Counted from the stretch's first letter, positions 23,795 through 33,770 are shown. The stretch: 42,259 nucleotides of DNA from Alphaproteobacteria bacterium (GCA_009693985.1 SHWE01000015.1:1-42259), one strand, 5' to 3'. Numbers and translations: made by a program. The notes: generated from the sequence alone by a model not told the origin.

Positions 23795-24763
23795 ATGGGT
23801 CCGGTGCGTCGCGTGAGATTCCGGTTCCGCAATGTGGGCCGCCGTTGGGGCTTCCCGCGCGGCCGCCCGCAATTCGGACGGCGCGGCGGCGGATCCGCGA
23901 AAGGCGAAGCGCCCGCGCTCACCGCGTTGCACGAAACCAATACGCTGCCGAACCGCCGGGGCACTTGGCCGGTGCTGACCAGTTCAGGCTCGCTTGAAGT
24001 CCACATCGCGCAAACCGAATACGAGATCGCCGCCGCCCAGCATCTGCGCTATCGCGTCTTCTACGAGGAGATGTCGGCGAGCCCGACACCGCAGATGCGC
24101 GGCCAGCGGCGTGACTTCGATAAATATGACGAGTTCTGCGACCATCTGCTGGTGGTCGACCGCAATGTCCGCGACGAAAACGGCGAAGCGGCGGTCGTCG
24201 GCTGCTACCGCCTGTTGCGCGGCGAAGTGGCGGCGCTGCATGGCGGCTATTACACCTCGTCGGAATATGATCTGGCGCCGATGCTCAGCGCCAACCCGCT
24301 CGGCACGCGCTTCCTCGAGCTTGGGCGTTCCTGCGTGCTGAAATCCTATCGCGGCCGGGCCAGCACCATGCAGCTTCTGTGGCGCGGGATCGTGCTCTAT
24401 CTCGACCGCTACGCCATCGATGTGATGTTCGGCTGCGGCTCGCTGCCCGGCACCGATGCGGACGCGCTGGCTCTGCCGATGTCCTATCTGCATCATTTCC
24501 ATCGCGCCCCCGAAGGCCAGCGGCTGGTCGCGCGCCCCGAGCTCTATGTTGAAATGAACCGCATGGAAAAAGACGCCATCGACCCCAAGGAGGCGCTGCG
24601 CTCGCTGCCGCCGCTGATCAAGGGCTATGTGCGCGCGGGCGCCTATATCGGCGACGGCGCGGTGATCGACAAGCAATTCGGCACCACCGACGTGCTGATC
24701 TATTTCCCGGTGTCGCGCATGGCCACGCGGCTGCGCAGCAAGCTCGACCGCAACGGGGTTTAA
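23795..24763 (+). CDS. olsB: L-ornithine N-alpha-acyltransferase OlsB
   Basis: This is a 322-residue GNAT-fold acyltransferase. A basic, arginine-rich N-terminus (about 1-35) precedes the domain. Family blocks include 'RYRVFYEEM', 'DFDKYDEFCDHLLV', 'GRSCVLKSYRG', 'YAIDVMFGCGSLPGTD' and 'LPPLIKGYVRAGAYIGDGAVIDKQFGTTDVLI'. It transfers a 3-hydroxyacyl group from acyl-ACP to ornithine, the first step of ornithine-lipid synthesis. These phosphorus-free lipids replace phospholipids when phosphate is short. ATG at 23795 follows GGGGGAG; an in-frame start 42 nt earlier has no site. OlsA is not adjacent. Its placement near pst and a Pho-boxed porin fits phosphate economy, though no Pho box is visible before it. 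Confidence 0.92.
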   Translation: MGPVRRVRFRFRNVGRRWGFPRGRPQFGRRGGGSAKGEAPALTALHETNTLPNRRGTWPVLTSSGSLEVHIAQTEYEIAAAQHLRYRVFYEEMSASPTPQMRGQRRDFDKYDEFCDHLLVVDRNVRDENGEAAVVGCYRLLRGEVAALHGGYYTSSEYDLAPMLSANPLGTRFLELGRSCVLKSYRGRASTMQLLWRGIVLYLDRYAIDVMFGCGSLPGTDADALALPMSYLHHFHRAPEGQRLVARPELYVEMNRMEKDAIDPKEALRSLPPLIKGYVRAGAYIGDGAVIDKQFGTTDVLIYFPVSRMATRLRSKLDRNGV

Positions 24764-24779
24764 GGTTTACTCCTTAAGC

Positions 24780-25985
24780 TTGCGCGCGCTTTCCCACTCG
24801 CTTCCCCTCATCGCGACCCAGTCGGCCTATGGTCTTCTCGGCGGCGCCTATCTGCCGTTTTTCGGTGCTTCGCTGGAAGCGCGAGGTCTCACCACCGCCG
24901 GCATCGGAATGTTGCTGGCGCTGGCGACGGCGCTGCGCATGGTGGTGTCGCCCATAGCGGGCCTCGTCGCGGACGCGCGCGACGACCATCGCATCGTGAT
25001 GCTGACGCTCAGCGCGGCCGCGCTTGCGGGGTTCGTGGGTTTCGCGCTGGTGCGGGAACCCAACGCGATCTTCCTTACGGGCGTGGTGGCCCTGGTGCTG
25101 TGGATTTCGTCCTCTCCGATCATGGAGAGCGTGATCCTGCGCGCGGCCGAAGGCGCCAAGATTCCTTATGGCCGCTTGCGCGTCTGGCTTTCCGTCGCTT
25201 TCGTCGCCGGCAATGTGCTTTCGGGATTCGCCATCGCGCAATTCGGTTTCGGCATCGTCGCGCCCTGGTTCGTGGTCTGCGCCGCGCTGCAACTCGCAGC
25301 CATCTATACCTTGCCGCGCGCGACGCCGGCGCATGCCACGGGCTTCTTCGCGCTTCGCCTGCAAACGACGTTTGCCGAAGCGCGCGAGCTGATCGGCAAA
25401 CCGATTTTCCTGCTGTTCCTCGTGACGTGCAGCCTCATTCAGGGCTCGCATATCGTCTATTATGTCTATGCTGGCCTTGCCTGGCGCGCCCAAGGTTTTT
25501 CCGCCACCACCATCGGCTTGATCTGGCCGCTTGGCGTCCTCGCGGAAATCGCGCTGTTCTTATTTTCCGCGACAATCGTGCGGCGGGTCGATGCGGTCTC
25601 GCTGATGACGCTAGGCGCCATCGCCGCCGGTTTGCGCTGGGTGGTGATGGCGTTCGATCCGGCGCTGCCCATCCTCGTGCTCACCCAATTGCTGCACGGG
25701 CTGACCTTTGCCATCCCGCATCTCGGCGCGATGTATTTCATCCTGGGCGCGACGCCGCCGCGATTGTCGGCGACGGCGCAAAGTCTCTATTCGGTGTTCG
25801 GCACGGGCTTGGGTTCCAGCCTCGCGCTCATCCCGGCGAGCTATCTCTACGCGGGCTGGGGCTCGGCCGTTTATCTGATGATGAGCATGATGGCGGTCGT
25901 CGCCTTGAGTCTCTCGCTTATTCTCGCCAGAAAATGGAACGGCGGGCGGTTGACCGAAACGCAGGCCTCACCCGCGCCGGTCTGA
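24780..25985 (+). CDS. MFS transporter, HcaT/phenylpropionate-permease-like
   Basis: This is a 401-residue protein with 12 predicted helices. The short N-terminus and 'GAYLPFFGASLEARGLTTAGIGMLLAL' opening match the MFS_1-like group that includes E. coli HcaT and nucleoside/proton symporters. Other matching parts are 'YGRLRVWLSVAFVAGNVLSG' and 'LTQLLHGLTFAIPHLGAMYFI'. The substrate is not predictable. The best start is TTG at 24780, 16 nt after olsB; I see no ATG or GTG before residue 40 and no clear ribosome binding site, so translation may depend on coupling to olsB. The 3' end overlaps the convergent EamA gene by 18 nt. Confidence 0.83.
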   Translation: MRALSHSLPLIATQSAYGLLGGAYLPFFGASLEARGLTTAGIGMLLALATALRMVVSPIAGLVADARDDHRIVMLTLSAAALAGFVGFALVREPNAIFLTGVVALVLWISSSPIMESVILRAAEGAKIPYGRLRVWLSVAFVAGNVLSGFAIAQFGFGIVAPWFVVCAALQLAAIYTLPRATPAHATGFFALRLQTTFAEARELIGKPIFLLFLVTCSLIQGSHIVYYVYAGLAWRAQGFSATTIGLIWPLGVLAEIALFLFSATIVRRVDAVSLMTLGAIAAGLRWVVMAFDPALPILVLTQLLHGLTFAIPHLGAMYFILGATPPRLSATAQSLYSVFGTGLGSSLALIPASYLYAGWGSAVYLMMSMMAVVALSLSLILARKWNGGRLTETQASPAPV

Positions 25986-26897
25986 CAGGCTGAACCAGGC
26001 GATTCCGGCGATCACCAGCACCGTGCCGGCGATGCTAATCGCGCTCATGCGCTCACCGAGGATGATGGCGGCGAGCACGATGGTTGCGACCGGGCCCATG
26101 ATCGCGATGGTGGCGTTGTCCTGGGCCGGGATGCGGTGCAGCGCCGCGTTCAGGAAGAAGGTCGGCAGCACCGTCGCGCCCACCGCGATGATGAGCCCGT
26201 AGATGAAGGCCATCCGGCTGACGACGAGATCGCCTAAATCATGGCCGATGAAAAACTGCGCGAACCCGGCAAGCGTCGCGCCCACCATTGCGATGCAGGT
26301 GAAAAGCCGCGGACCCATCTCGGCCATCGCATCCTTGGCGAACAATTGATAGAGCGCGAAAGCGATCGCCGCGATGAAAACGAGCCCGGCGCCGAGCACG
26401 ATGTCGCGCCCTTCGAGCGAGAGATTCTCGCCGAAGATCAGCGCGAGGCCGACATAGGAAATCGCTAGAGCGATCACCCCGCGCCGCCTGACCTCCTGGC
26501 GGAAGAACAGCGCGCCGAACAGCACGACGAAGAACGGATAGGTGGCGAGGATCAGCCGCTCGAATTGCGCCCCGATATATTGCAGGCCGAGGAAATCGGC
26601 ATAGCTCGCGACCCACATGCCGAGCACGCCGATGGCGGCGGCACGCAGCGTGAGCGAAAGCGATGGCAGCGCGGCCAGCTTCTGCCGCCTTCCGCTGATG
26701 CTGTAGAACCCAACGGCGAGATAGAACGGCAGCGACAAGCCAAGCCGCAGCGCCAGCAATGTTTCCGGATCGACATCGATCTCGTAAGCGAGCTTGACGA
26801 TGATCGCCTTGATGGAAAAAAGGATCGCCCCCGCGGCGGCGAAGAAATAGCCGATGCCGAGATTGGGCTCGTCTTTCGCAAGCAGGCGTGGTTCCAC
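25968..26897 (-). CDS. EamA/DMT-family transporter
   Basis: This is a 309-residue protein with ten predicted helices in two EamA repeats. 'AGAILFSIKAIIVKLAYE' opens the first repeat and 'GPVATIVLAAIILGERMS' closes the second. It is only distantly similar to the transporter at 3583-4452. The family exports small metabolites; the substrate is unknown. The GTG start at 26897 directly abuts the TAG stop of xerC (26898-26900), so the two are probably co-translated. Confidence 0.85.
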   Translation of the reverse strand: MEPRLLAKDEPNLGIGYFFAAAGAILFSIKAIIVKLAYEIDVDPETLLALRLGLSLPFYLAVGFYSISGRRQKLAALPSLSLTLRAAAIGVLGMWVASYADFLGLQYIGAQFERLILATYPFFVVLFGALFFRQEVRRRGVIALAISYVGLALIFGENLSLEGRDIVLGAGLVFIAAIAFALYQLFAKDAMAEMGPRLFTCIAMVGATLAGFAQFFIGHDLGDLVVSRMAFIYGLIIAVGATVLPTFFLNAALHRIPAQDNATIAIMGPVATIVLAAIILGERMSAISIAGTVLVIAGIAWFSLSDRRG

Positions 26898-27815
26898 CTA
26901 TTTCACCGTGGCGCGCGGATGCGCCGCATCATAGACCGCGAGCACGCGGGCGCCTTCGACTTCGGTGTATTTCTGCGTCGTCGACAGCGAGGCATGGCCG
27001 AGCAATTCCTGCACCGCGCGAAGATCGCCGCCATTGGCCAACAGATGCGTCGCGAAGGAATGGCGCAGCGCGTGCGGGGTTGCGGTCGCGGCAAGGCCCA
27101 GCCGCCCGCGCAAGGACTGCATCAAGCTTTGCGCTTCGCGCGGACTCATCGGCAGACCCCGCCGCGAGACGAACAGCGCCCCTTTCCGTCCGGTATCGAA
27201 CGGGCAAAGCCTGGCATAGGCATCGACGGCGTCGCGCACCGCCGCGAGCACCGGCACGCTGCGTTCCTTCTTTCCTTTGCCGAGAATCGTCAACGATCCC
27301 GGCAGCGGCACGTCGCCGCTTTTCAGACTCAACGCTTCGGAGATGCGCAAGCCCGTGCCGTAGAGCAGCGTGATCAGCGCCACATTGCGCGCGGCGAGCC
27401 AGGGCTCATCCGCTTGGCCGGCATCTTGGATGGCGCGGGCGGCATCCACTTCGCTCAAAGGCCGCGGCAGCGTGCGGGGAAGCTTGGGCGAACGGACCGA
27501 ACGCGCCACCGCGCCGGAGGCAAGATTCTCGCGTTCGAGATAGCGGAAGAAGGAGCGCACCGCCGCCAGCGCCCGTTGCACGCCGCGCGCGCCCAGACCT
27601 TCGCCGCGGCGTTGGGTCAAGAAGGCGCGCAATTCGGCGGGCTTCAATTTCCGCAACATCGCGATGGTCGGCCGCTGCTCGCGATATTCGGCGAGGAAGC
27701 TGAGGAACCGCGCCGTGTCGTCGCCATAGGCGCGCAGCGTATGGGGACTGAGCCGGCGCTCATGTGCGAGGCTGGCGAGCCATCCACGGGTCAATTCGGG
27801 AGCGCCGCGCGCCAT
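26898..27815 (-). CDS. xerC: Tyrosine recombinase XerC
   Basis: This is a 305-residue protein. An N-terminal SAM-like core-binding domain covers about 5-100 and the catalytic domain about 115-295. The active-site residues are present in order: R157 ('GTGLRISE'), a lysine in 'GKGKKER' near 180-182, H248 and R251 ('PHALRHSFATHLL'), H274 ('LGHASLSTTQ') and the nucleophile Y283. Length and the absence of extra domains fit chromosomal XerC, which resolves chromosome dimers at dif with XerD. It is flanked by housekeeping genes, not by mobile-element genes, so an integrase role is unlikely. Confidence 0.92.
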   Translation of the reverse strand: MARGAPELTRGWLASLAHERRLSPHTLRAYGDDTARFLSFLAEYREQRPTIAMLRKLKPAELRAFLTQRRGEGLGARGVQRALAAVRSFFRYLERENLASGAVARSVRSPKLPRTLPRPLSEVDAARAIQDAGQADEPWLAARNVALITLLYGTGLRISEALSLKSGDVPLPGSLTILGKGKKERSVPVLAAVRDAVDAYARLCPFDTGRKGALFVSRRGLPMSPREAQSLMQSLRGRLGLAATATPHALRHSFATHLLANGGDLRAVQELLGHASLSTTQKYTEVEGARVLAVYDAAHPRATVK

Positions 27816-27817
27816 CG

Positions 27818-28471
27818 TTACAGGATCTTTTGTCCCGTCTTCTTCCAGTCTTCGAGAAAGGCCGCCAAGCCCTTGTCGGTCAGCGGATGGTAGGCAAGTT
27901 GTTTGAATATCCCGACCGGCATGGTGGTGACATCGGCGCCCGCGAGCGCCGCGTCGCGCACATGCGTCACATGGCGGATCGAGGCGGCGAGGATTTCGGT
28001 CTTGAAGCCGTAATTGTCGTAGGTCTGGCGGATCTCGCGAATCAGCGCCATGCCGTCTTGTCCGGCATCATCGAGCCGCCCGATGAAGGGCGAGATGAAG
28101 GTGGCGCCCGCCTTCGCGGCAAGCAGCGCCTGCACCGGCGAGAAACACAGCGTGACATTGACCTTGTGCCCGTCGCCCGCCAGCGCCTTGCAGGCCTTGA
28201 GCCCGTCCCAGGTCAACGGCACCTTGACCGTGATATTGGGCGCGATTTTCGCGAGCTTGTTGCCTTCCGCGATCATCTGGTCCGCTTCCGTCGCGGTGAC
28301 TTCGGCGCTGACCGAGCCCGGCACCACATCGCAGATCGCGCGCAGGAACTCGAACATCGGCATGCCGGCCTTCGCCGCGAGCGAGGGATTGGTCGTCACG
28401 CCATCGACCAGGCCGGTCGCGGCCATGGAAGCAATCTCTTTCGGATCGGCGCTATCGAGAAACAACTTCAT
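27818..28471 (-). CDS. fsa: Transaldolase / fructose-6-phosphate aldolase family protein
   Basis: This 217-residue protein has the compact length of the FSA/TalC class. The start is '[10 protein letters not shown]', with 'GVTTNPSL' at about 25-32. K83 in '[11 protein letters not shown]' is the expected Schiff-base lysine, and '[11 protein letters not shown]' and 'ASIRHVTHV' complete the barrel signature. It moves a dihydroxyacetone unit between sugar phosphates in the cytoplasm; sequence alone does not separate transaldolase from aldolase activity. ATG at 28471 has AGGA 8 nt upstream; the same frame is open upstream but that part is low-complexity. It is followed after 2 nt by xerC and is divergent from priA. 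Confidence 0.9.
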   Translation of the reverse strand: MKLFLDSADPKEIASMAATGLVDGVTTNPSLAAKAGMPMFEFLRAICDVVPGSVSAEVTATEADQMIAEGNKLAKIAPNITVKVPLTWDGLKACKALAGDGHKVNVTLCFSPVQALLAAKAGATFISPFIGRLDDAGQDGMALIREIRQTYDNYGFKTEILAASIRHVTHVRDAALAGADVTTMPVGIFKQLAYHPLTDKGLAAFLEDWKKTGQKIL

Positions 28472-28590
28472 GGAATATGTCCTGCTTGACCGCACGCGTC
28501 GGGAGACGAAACTAGCCCATGCCGGATCGATGATGAACGGAAATTCTCGTGCCAGACGCGGCTTCGGCCACAAATAGGCAAGTGCCAGAT

Positions 28591-30756
28591 ATGCAAGCGC
28601 CGGAGTCGCGCGTGGCGGTTTTGCTGCCGCTGCCGCTGCCCGGCCCCTATGATTACGCGCTTTCCCCCGGCACGGCGGCAAAACGGGGCACGCTGGTGCG
28701 GGCGCCGTTGGGCGGGCGCGAGCTGATCGGCGTCGTCTGGGACAAGGGCGAAGGGGCCGTCGAGAGCGCAAAGCTGCGCGTTGCCGAGCCGCTTGGCCAT
28801 TGTTTGCCGGCGGCGTTGTGCGATTTCATCGATTGGGTGGCGCGCTACACGCTCAATCCACCGGGCGCCGTGCTGGCGCAGGCGCTGCGGGTGAAAGGTG
28901 CGTTCGATCCCGAGATGCCCCGCCGCGCCTATGCGCTCAGCAGCGCGACGCCGCCGAAAGCGACGGCAGCCCGCGCGCGCGTGCTGGCGCTTCTGGCTGA
29001 CGGCCTCGCGCGCACCGCTGCCGACATCGCCGAAAGCGCCAGCGTCGGAGCGGGCGTCGTCAAAGGCCTTGCCGAGACGGGCGCGCTTCGCGAGGTGCTG
29101 CTGCCCGAATTCGAACGCGCCCCCGCACCCGATCCCGCCTTCGATGCGGTGCGGCTCAGCCCCGATCAGTTGCGGGCGTCCGAACATATGCGCGACGCTG
29201 TCAAGAAGCGCGAATTCCAGGTGGCGCTGCTCGACGGCGTGACGGGATCGGGAAAGACCGAAGCCTATTTCGAAGCGGTCGCCGAAGCGCTGACGCAAGG
29301 GGCGCAGGCCTTGATCCTGCTGCCCGAGATCGCGCTAACCGTGCAATTCCTCGACCGCTTCGCGGTGCGGTTCGGCTGCCGCCCGCTGGAATGGCACTCC
29401 GATCTTTCGATGCGCGAGCGCAAGCGCGTCTATCGCGCGGCGATGAGCGGGAACGCGCGCGTCATTGTCGGCGCGCGTTCGGCGCTGTTCCTGCCCTTTG
29501 CCAAGCTTGGCCTGATCGTTGTCGATGAGGAGCATGAGCAGGCTTACAAACAGGAAGAAGGCGTCATCTATCACGCCCGCGACATGGCCGTGGTGCGCGC
29601 GCGCCTGGAACATTGTCCGATTGTGCTCGCCTCAGCGACGCCGTCGCTCGAAACCTTCGTCAATGCGAAGGGCGGGCGTTACGATTGGCTGAAGCTCGCA
29701 TTCCGGCATGGCGCCGCCGAAATGCCGGAGGTGCGGCTGATCGACATGCGGGCCGAAGAGAGCGTGCCGGGCCAGTTTCTCTCGGCTCCTTTGCGCGCGG
29801 CGCTGACCGAGACGCTGGCGGCGGGCGAGCAGGCGCTTCTCTTTTTGAATCGCCGCGGCTACGCGCCGCTGACTTTGTGCACGGCTTGCGGCCGCAAGGA
29901 GACCTGCCGCAATTGCTCGGCCTGGATGGTCGAGCACCGCTATCGCAAGCGACTGGTCTGCCATCATTGCGCCTTCGAGACGGCGATCCCCGCTTCCTGC
30001 TCGCAATGCGGCACGGAAAATTCCCTGATCGCCTGCGGGCCGGGCGTCGAACGCGTCGAAGAAGAATTCCGTGCCGCCTTTCCGAATGCGCGCGTCGCGG
30101 TCGCCTCATCCGATACGTTTGTCGGCCCGGCACAGACGCAGGCGGTGATCCGCGCGCTTTCGACCGGCGATATCGACGTCGTCATCGGCACGCAGATCGT
30201 CGCGAAAGGGCATCACTTTCCGCAACTCACCTTGGCGGGCATCGTGGATGCGGATTTGGGCGGCGGCGCCGGCGATCCGCGCAGCGCCGAACGCAGCTTC
30301 CAATTGCTGCATCAGGTGGCGGGGCGTTCGGGCCGTGGCGAGAAACCGGGCCTCGTGCTGATCCAGACGCGCAATCCCGAAGACCCGGTGATGCTCGCGC
30401 TGGCCGCCAACAGCCGCGATGCGTTTCTGGAGGCGGAAGCGGCCTCCCGTGAACGCAGCCTGGCGCCGCCCTATGGACGTTTGGCCGCGCTCATTCTTGC
30501 CGGCACCGATCCGTTGCGCGTGCGCGAGACGGGCCGCGAGTTGGCAGCTGCTGCACCGCGTGCCGGCGGCGTCACCGTGTGGGGCCCCGCGCCCGCCTTC
30601 TATCAGATGCTGCGCGGGCGCACGCGCGAGCGGCTGCTGGTGCAGGCGGAGAAGAGTATCGACATCCAGAATTATGTTCGGACGTGGCTCGCGGACGTGA
30701 AGATCCCGTCCGGCGTCCGCCTCTCGGTCGATGTCGACCCGATGAGCTTTTTTTAA
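28591..30756 (+). CDS. priA: Primosomal replication-restart helicase PriA
   Basis: This is a protein of about 721 residues. The N-terminal 3'-DNA-binding domain starts '[17 protein letters not shown]'. The helicase core has Walker A '[14 protein letters not shown]' (about 216-229), a DEEH box '[15 protein letters not shown]' (about 310), and '[10 protein letters not shown]'. An inserted zinc region with eight cysteines covers about 430-475. Motifs V-VI include '[12 protein letters not shown]' and '[12 protein letters not shown]'. It reloads DnaB at stalled forks. ATG at 28591 is chosen by family alignment; GTG at 28549 with GGAAA upstream is a real alternative. It is convergent with leuC, with 3 nt between the stops. 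Confidence 0.95.
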   Translation: MQAPESRVAVLLPLPLPGPYDYALSPGTAAKRGTLVRAPLGGRELIGVVWDKGEGAVESAKLRVAEPLGHCLPAALCDFIDWVARYTLNPPGAVLAQALRVKGAFDPEMPRRAYALSSATPPKATAARARVLALLADGLARTAADIAESASVGAGVVKGLAETGALREVLLPEFERAPAPDPAFDAVRLSPDQLRASEHMRDAVKKREFQVALLDGVTGSGKTEAYFEAVAEALTQGAQALILLPEIALTVQFLDRFAVRFGCRPLEWHSDLSMRERKRVYRAAMSGNARVIVGARSALFLPFAKLGLIVVDEEHEQAYKQEEGVIYHARDMAVVRARLEHCPIVLASATPSLETFVNAKGGRYDWLKLAFRHGAAEMPEVRLIDMRAEESVPGQFLSAPLRAALTETLAAGEQALLFLNRRGYAPLTLCTACGRKETCRNCSAWMVEHRYRKRLVCHHCAFETAIPASCSQCGTENSLIACGPGVERVEEEFRAAFPNARVAVASSDTFVGPAQTQAVIRALSTGDIDVVIGTQIVAKGHHFPQLTLAGIVDADLGGGAGDPRSAERSFQLLHQVAGRSGRGEKPGLVLIQTRNPEDPVMLALAANSRDAFLEAEAASRERSLAPPYGRLAALILAGTDPLRVRETGRELAAAAPRAGGVTVWGPAPAFYQMLRGRTRERLLVQAEKSIDIQNYVRTWLADVKIPSGVRLSVDVDPMSFF

Positions 30757-30759
30757 TCG

Positions 30760-32184
30760 TTACTGAAAATCCCGCACATCGACGAGATGGCCGGCGATAG
30801 CCGCCGCCACCGCCATTGCGGGGCTCATCAGATGGGTGCGCCCGCCGCGGCCCTGACGGCCTTCGAAATTGCGATTCGACGTGGACGCACAACGTTCGCC
30901 GGGTTCGAGACGGTCGGCGTTCATGGCCAGACACATCGAGCATCCCGCATCGCGCCATTCGAAGCCGGCTTTCAGGAATATCTCATCGAGACCTTCCTGT
31001 TCGGCCTGTTCCTTCACCAACCCTGAGCCCGGCACGATCATGGCGCCGACATGGGAGGCGACTTTGCGGCCTTTGCGTAAGGCCGCTTCGATGATCTTGG
31101 CGGCTTCGCGCAAATCCTCGATGCGGCCATTGGTGCAGGAGCCGACGAAGGCGCGGTCGATCCGCACTTCGCGCAACGGCGTGCCCGGCTTCAAATTCAT
31201 ATAGGCGAGCGCGCGCTCCATGCCTTCGCGTTTGCCCGCGTCGGTCTCGGCGGCCGGATCGGGAATGCTTCCGGTGATGGGGAGCGACTGCTCCGGGCTG
31301 GTGCCCCAGGTCACCATCGGCGCGACGGAACTCGCCGCCAGCTTTACTTCGGAATCGAATTTCGCGTTCGTGTCGGAATGCAGATGGCGCCAAACTTTAA
31401 CAGCGGCTTCCCATTGGCCGGCTTTGGGGGCGCGCGGACGGCCACGGATGTAATCGAACGTCGTATCATCCGCCGCGATCAAGCCGGCGCGCGCGCCGCC
31501 CTCGATCGACATGTTGCAGACGGTCATGCGCCCTTCCATCGACAGCGCGCGGATCGCGTCGCCGGCATATTCGATGACGTAGCCGGTGCCGCCCGCGGTG
31601 CCGATCTTATTGATGATCGCCAGCACCACGTCTTTCGCGGTGATGCCGATGGGCAGCGTGCCGTCAACGCTGACGCGCATGTTCTTCGAGCGCGTCGTCA
31701 GTAGCGTCTGCGTCGCCAGCACATGCTCGACTTCCGAGGTGCCGATGCCGAACGCGAGCGAGCCGAAAGCGCCATGCGTCGCGGTGTGCGAATCGCCGCA
31801 CACGATGGTCAGGCCCGGCAAGGTCCAGCCCTGTTCGGGGCCGATGATGTGCACGATGCCCTGGCGGATATCGTTCATGCCGAAATATTCGATGCCGAAT
31901 TCGCGGGCGCTGTTTTCCAGCGCCTGGATGGAGGCGGCCGATTCGGGATCGGCGATTCCCTTCGTGCGGTCGGTGGTCGGCACATTGTGATCGGCGACGG
32001 CAAGCGTCAGCTCGGGGCGGCGGACCTTCCGCTTGGCATCCCTAAGGCCGTTGAAAGCCTGCGCGCTCGTGACTTCGTGAACGAGGTGGCGGTCGACATA
32101 TAGCACGCTCGATTCGCCGGGCGCCTCGTGGACGAGGTGGCTGTCCCAGATTTTTTCGTACAGGGTTTTAGGCACGGTGCTCAT
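30760..32184 (-). CDS. leuC: 3-isopropylmalate dehydratase large subunit LeuC
   Basis: This is a 474-residue aconitase-family protein. '[14 protein letters not shown]' and '[13 protein letters not shown]', together with '[10 protein letters not shown]', supply the three cysteines of the 4Fe-4S cluster. The C-terminal '[15 protein letters not shown]' is the LeuC substrate-specific segment. With LeuD, which is not in the window, it isomerises isopropylmalate in leucine synthesis. CAGGA precedes ATG at 32184. Length is normal for LeuC and nothing is missing. Confidence 0.96.
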   Translation of the reverse strand: MSTVPKTLYEKIWDSHLVHEAPGESSVLYVDRHLVHEVTSAQAFNGLRDAKRKVRRPELTLAVADHNVPTTDRTKGIADPESAASIQALENSAREFGIEYFGMNDIRQGIVHIIGPEQGWTLPGLTIVCGDSHTATHGAFGSLAFGIGTSEVEHVLATQTLLTTRSKNMRVSVDGTLPIGITAKDVVLAIINKIGTAGGTGYVIEYAGDAIRALSMEGRMTVCNMSIEGGARAGLIAADDTTFDYIRGRPRAPKAGQWEAAVKVWRHLHSDTNAKFDSEVKLAASSVAPMVTWGTSPEQSLPITGSIPDPAAETDAGKREGMERALAYMNLKPGTPLREVRIDRAFVGSCTNGRIEDLREAAKIIEAALRKGRKVASHVGAMIVPGSGLVKEQAEQEGLDEIFLKAGFEWRDAGCSMCLAMNADRLEPGERCASTSNRNFEGRQGRGGRTHLMSPAMAVAAAIAGHLVDVRDFQ

Positions 32185-32260
32185 GATGGATCCTGAATGG
32201 CCGAGTGGCGTTGTATCAACATCAGAATGGCCGGGTTCTCAAGGGGTTTGCCTAAACGCC

Positions 32261-32452
32261 TCAGCGGGCGCCGAAATACATCACGGCCAGGATGATGAGA
32301 ACGGCGATAAATTGGGCCAGCACCCGCAATCGCATCAATTTGTTCGACAGATTGCGCGAGGCTTCCCCCCCGGTCACCAGGGTATAAAGTCCCGCCAGCA
32401 GAATCAGGGCGACCGCCGCGAGGGCGAAGGCGACGAGGACGGTGCCGCTCAT
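32261..32452 (-). CDS. Twin transmembrane helix small protein (HIG1-like)
   Basis: This is a 63-residue protein with two predicted membrane helices (about 4-27 and 42-61). A short basic loop with 'SRNLSNKLMRLRVLAQF' joins them, as in the alphaproteobacterial twin-helix/HIG1-type small proteins. Mitochondrial HIG1 relatives assist cytochrome oxidase assembly; the bacterial role is not settled. ATG at 32452 lies in a GC-rich context and the gene stands alone between leuC and a divergent PCuAC-like gene. Confidence 0.75.
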   Translation of the reverse strand: MSGTVLVAFALAAVALILLAGLYTLVTGGEASRNLSNKLMRLRVLAQFIAVLIILAVMYFGAR

Positions 32453-32609
32453 GGGCTGGCAGTTCTCCTACACAGAAATCCGTGCTTCACTAGAAGCTTG
32501 AGCCAGGCGCAGCCTCGCGCCTTACGGTCACGAATATAGGTGCAACCGATTGTCCCGTCGAACGCTATAGTTCGGATGGGGCGCTCGGCTGGGCGCCGGG
32601 AGATTGGCG

Positions 32610-33290
32610 ATGAACGAGATCAAACGCATCTATGAAACCGTGCATGGCGCCGGATGGATCGTGCTGGCATTTGGCGCGGTCGCGGTCGGCGTCTTGCTGA
32701 TCTACGGGTCGATGCCGGCCGAAGGCCTGGCGCCGACGCAAGAGCAGGAAGTGGCGCAAGCAGCGCCGCCTTCACCGGCGCCGGGCGTGCTACCCGCTTC
32801 GGCCGCGCCCGCCGCACCGACCGAAGAGGAACGGCGCGAACGCGCCGCCGCGCTCGCGGCGAAAGCCAATATCGATGTTCTGGATGCGTGGACGCGGGCC
32901 ACCGCCGGCAGCGCGACGACGGCGCCGATCTATCTGAACATCATCAGCGCCAAGGATGCCGACAAGCTCGTCGAAGTCGAAGTCGCCGCCGCCGCGGACA
33001 TCGAGCTGCGCGAGACCAACGGACAGAGCACCGCCGACAAGGAAGCGCCGATGCCCGCGGTCGACATTCCGGCCGGCGGTGCCGTCGATTTCAGCCCGAA
33101 TTCACGGCATTTCATGCTCACCGGCCTGAAAGCTCCGCTCAAGGAAGGCGACAGCTTTCTGATCACGCTCAAATTCGACAAAGCAGGCACGGAGAGCACG
33201 GTCGTGAAGATCCTCGGCCCGTCCGCGACGGGCTTGCCGCCGAATGTGGGACGCCCCGGCGACACAACGCAGGCTATCACACCGCGCTGA
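32610..33290 (+). CDS. Membrane-anchored PCuAC-like copper chaperone with altered metal site
   Basis: This is a 226-residue protein. One N-terminal helix (about 17-35) is followed by an alanine/proline-rich linker (about 45-80) and a PCuAC (DUF461) cupredoxin-like domain at about 88-210. The domain is marked by 'VLDAWTRATAGSATTAPIYLNI', 'VDIPAGGAVDFSPNSRHFMLTGLKAPLKEGD' and 'ITLKFDKAG'. In typical PCuAC proteins Cu(I) is held by an H..M..HxM set. Here the last HFM and one Met remain, but the first His is Arg ('IELRET'), so copper binding may be weak or lost. Family members deliver copper to cytochrome oxidase. ATG at 32610 follows GGGAG; a TTG two codons earlier is less likely. Confidence 0.8.
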   Translation: MNEIKRIYETVHGAGWIVLAFGAVAVGVLLIYGSMPAEGLAPTQEQEVAQAAPPSPAPGVLPASAAPAAPTEEERRERAAALAAKANIDVLDAWTRATAGSATTAPIYLNIISAKDADKLVEVEVAAAADIELRETNGQSTADKEAPMPAVDIPAGGAVDFSPNSRHFMLTGLKAPLKEGDSFLITLKFDKAGTESTVVKILGPSATGLPPNVGRPGDTTQAITPR

Positions 33291-33296
33291 GTCGAT

Positions 33297-33770
33297 TTAC
33301 TCGCACCAGGATTGACGGCGCTCGCCGCGATAGGCGCGCGCGAATCCGGCCATGAGCAGAGCGCGCGCGATGTCGCCGTCCTTGTCCGCGATGTCGGCGC
33401 GCACGCGTCCGCCGAATTTGTCGTACACCACGCGGCTGAGTTTCACCTCCGCGCCTTCCAGCCGTCGCGTGAGATAATCGCGCACACGTTCGGCGAGCAG
33501 GCGTTCGCTGACGCAGGCTGCCTTAAGCTCCGGCGTATCGACGCCGTCGATTCTGACCCGGACAATGAGGCTCTGGCCGAGCCAGATGCGGGCGCGGACT
33601 TCGACCGTATTGCCGTCGAGGACCCGCTCGACGACGGCCGCGACCGGTCCGTCGAGGGCTTCCGAGGCCAGACGGCGCGGTGCCGAGGGGCTTTCGGAGG
33701 GCTCGGTCGCGGCGGCGGCCAGAAGCAGAATCCCAGCGACGCCCGGAAAGCTCCAGACTTTGTGTTCCTG
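33297..33770 (-). CDS. Staphylococcal-nuclease-like secreted protein without a canonical start codon
   Basis: The reading frame is open from a stop at 33840-33842 down to TAA at 33297-33299. It encodes a clear SNase/thermonuclease-like domain: 'VERVLDGNTVEV', 'VRVRIDGVDTPEL', 'CVSERLLAERVRDYL', 'VVYDKFGGRVRADI', 'LLMAGFARAYRGERRQSWC'. A hydrophobic signal-like stretch ('GVAGILLLAAAA') precedes it. No ATG, GTG or TTG occurs in frame upstream of GTG at 33485, which would delete half the domain. CAGGA at about 33766-33770 could support a rare start such as GTC, ATT or CTG nearby. Otherwise the start was lost by mutation or a sequence error. The 5' limit given is approximate. Confidence 0.65.
   Translation of the reverse strand, partial: QEHKVWSFPGVAGILLLAAAATEPSESPSAPRRLASEALDGPVAAVVERVLDGNTVEVRARIWLGQSLIVRVRIDGVDTPELKAACVSERLLAERVRDYLTRRLEGAEVKLSRVVYDKFGGRVRADIADKDGDIARALLMAGFARAYRGERRQSWCE

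Noticed and set aside
26898-27815. Phage or island integrase
   Set aside because: Length and domains match housekeeping XerC and the flanks are housekeeping genes, without att-like repeats or tRNA.
33297-33485. Accepting the 62-residue nuclease starting at GTG 33485
   Set aside because: It would begin in the middle of the SNase domain and lose the conserved 'DGNTVEV' and 'IDGVDTPEL' parts that are encoded in frame upstream.
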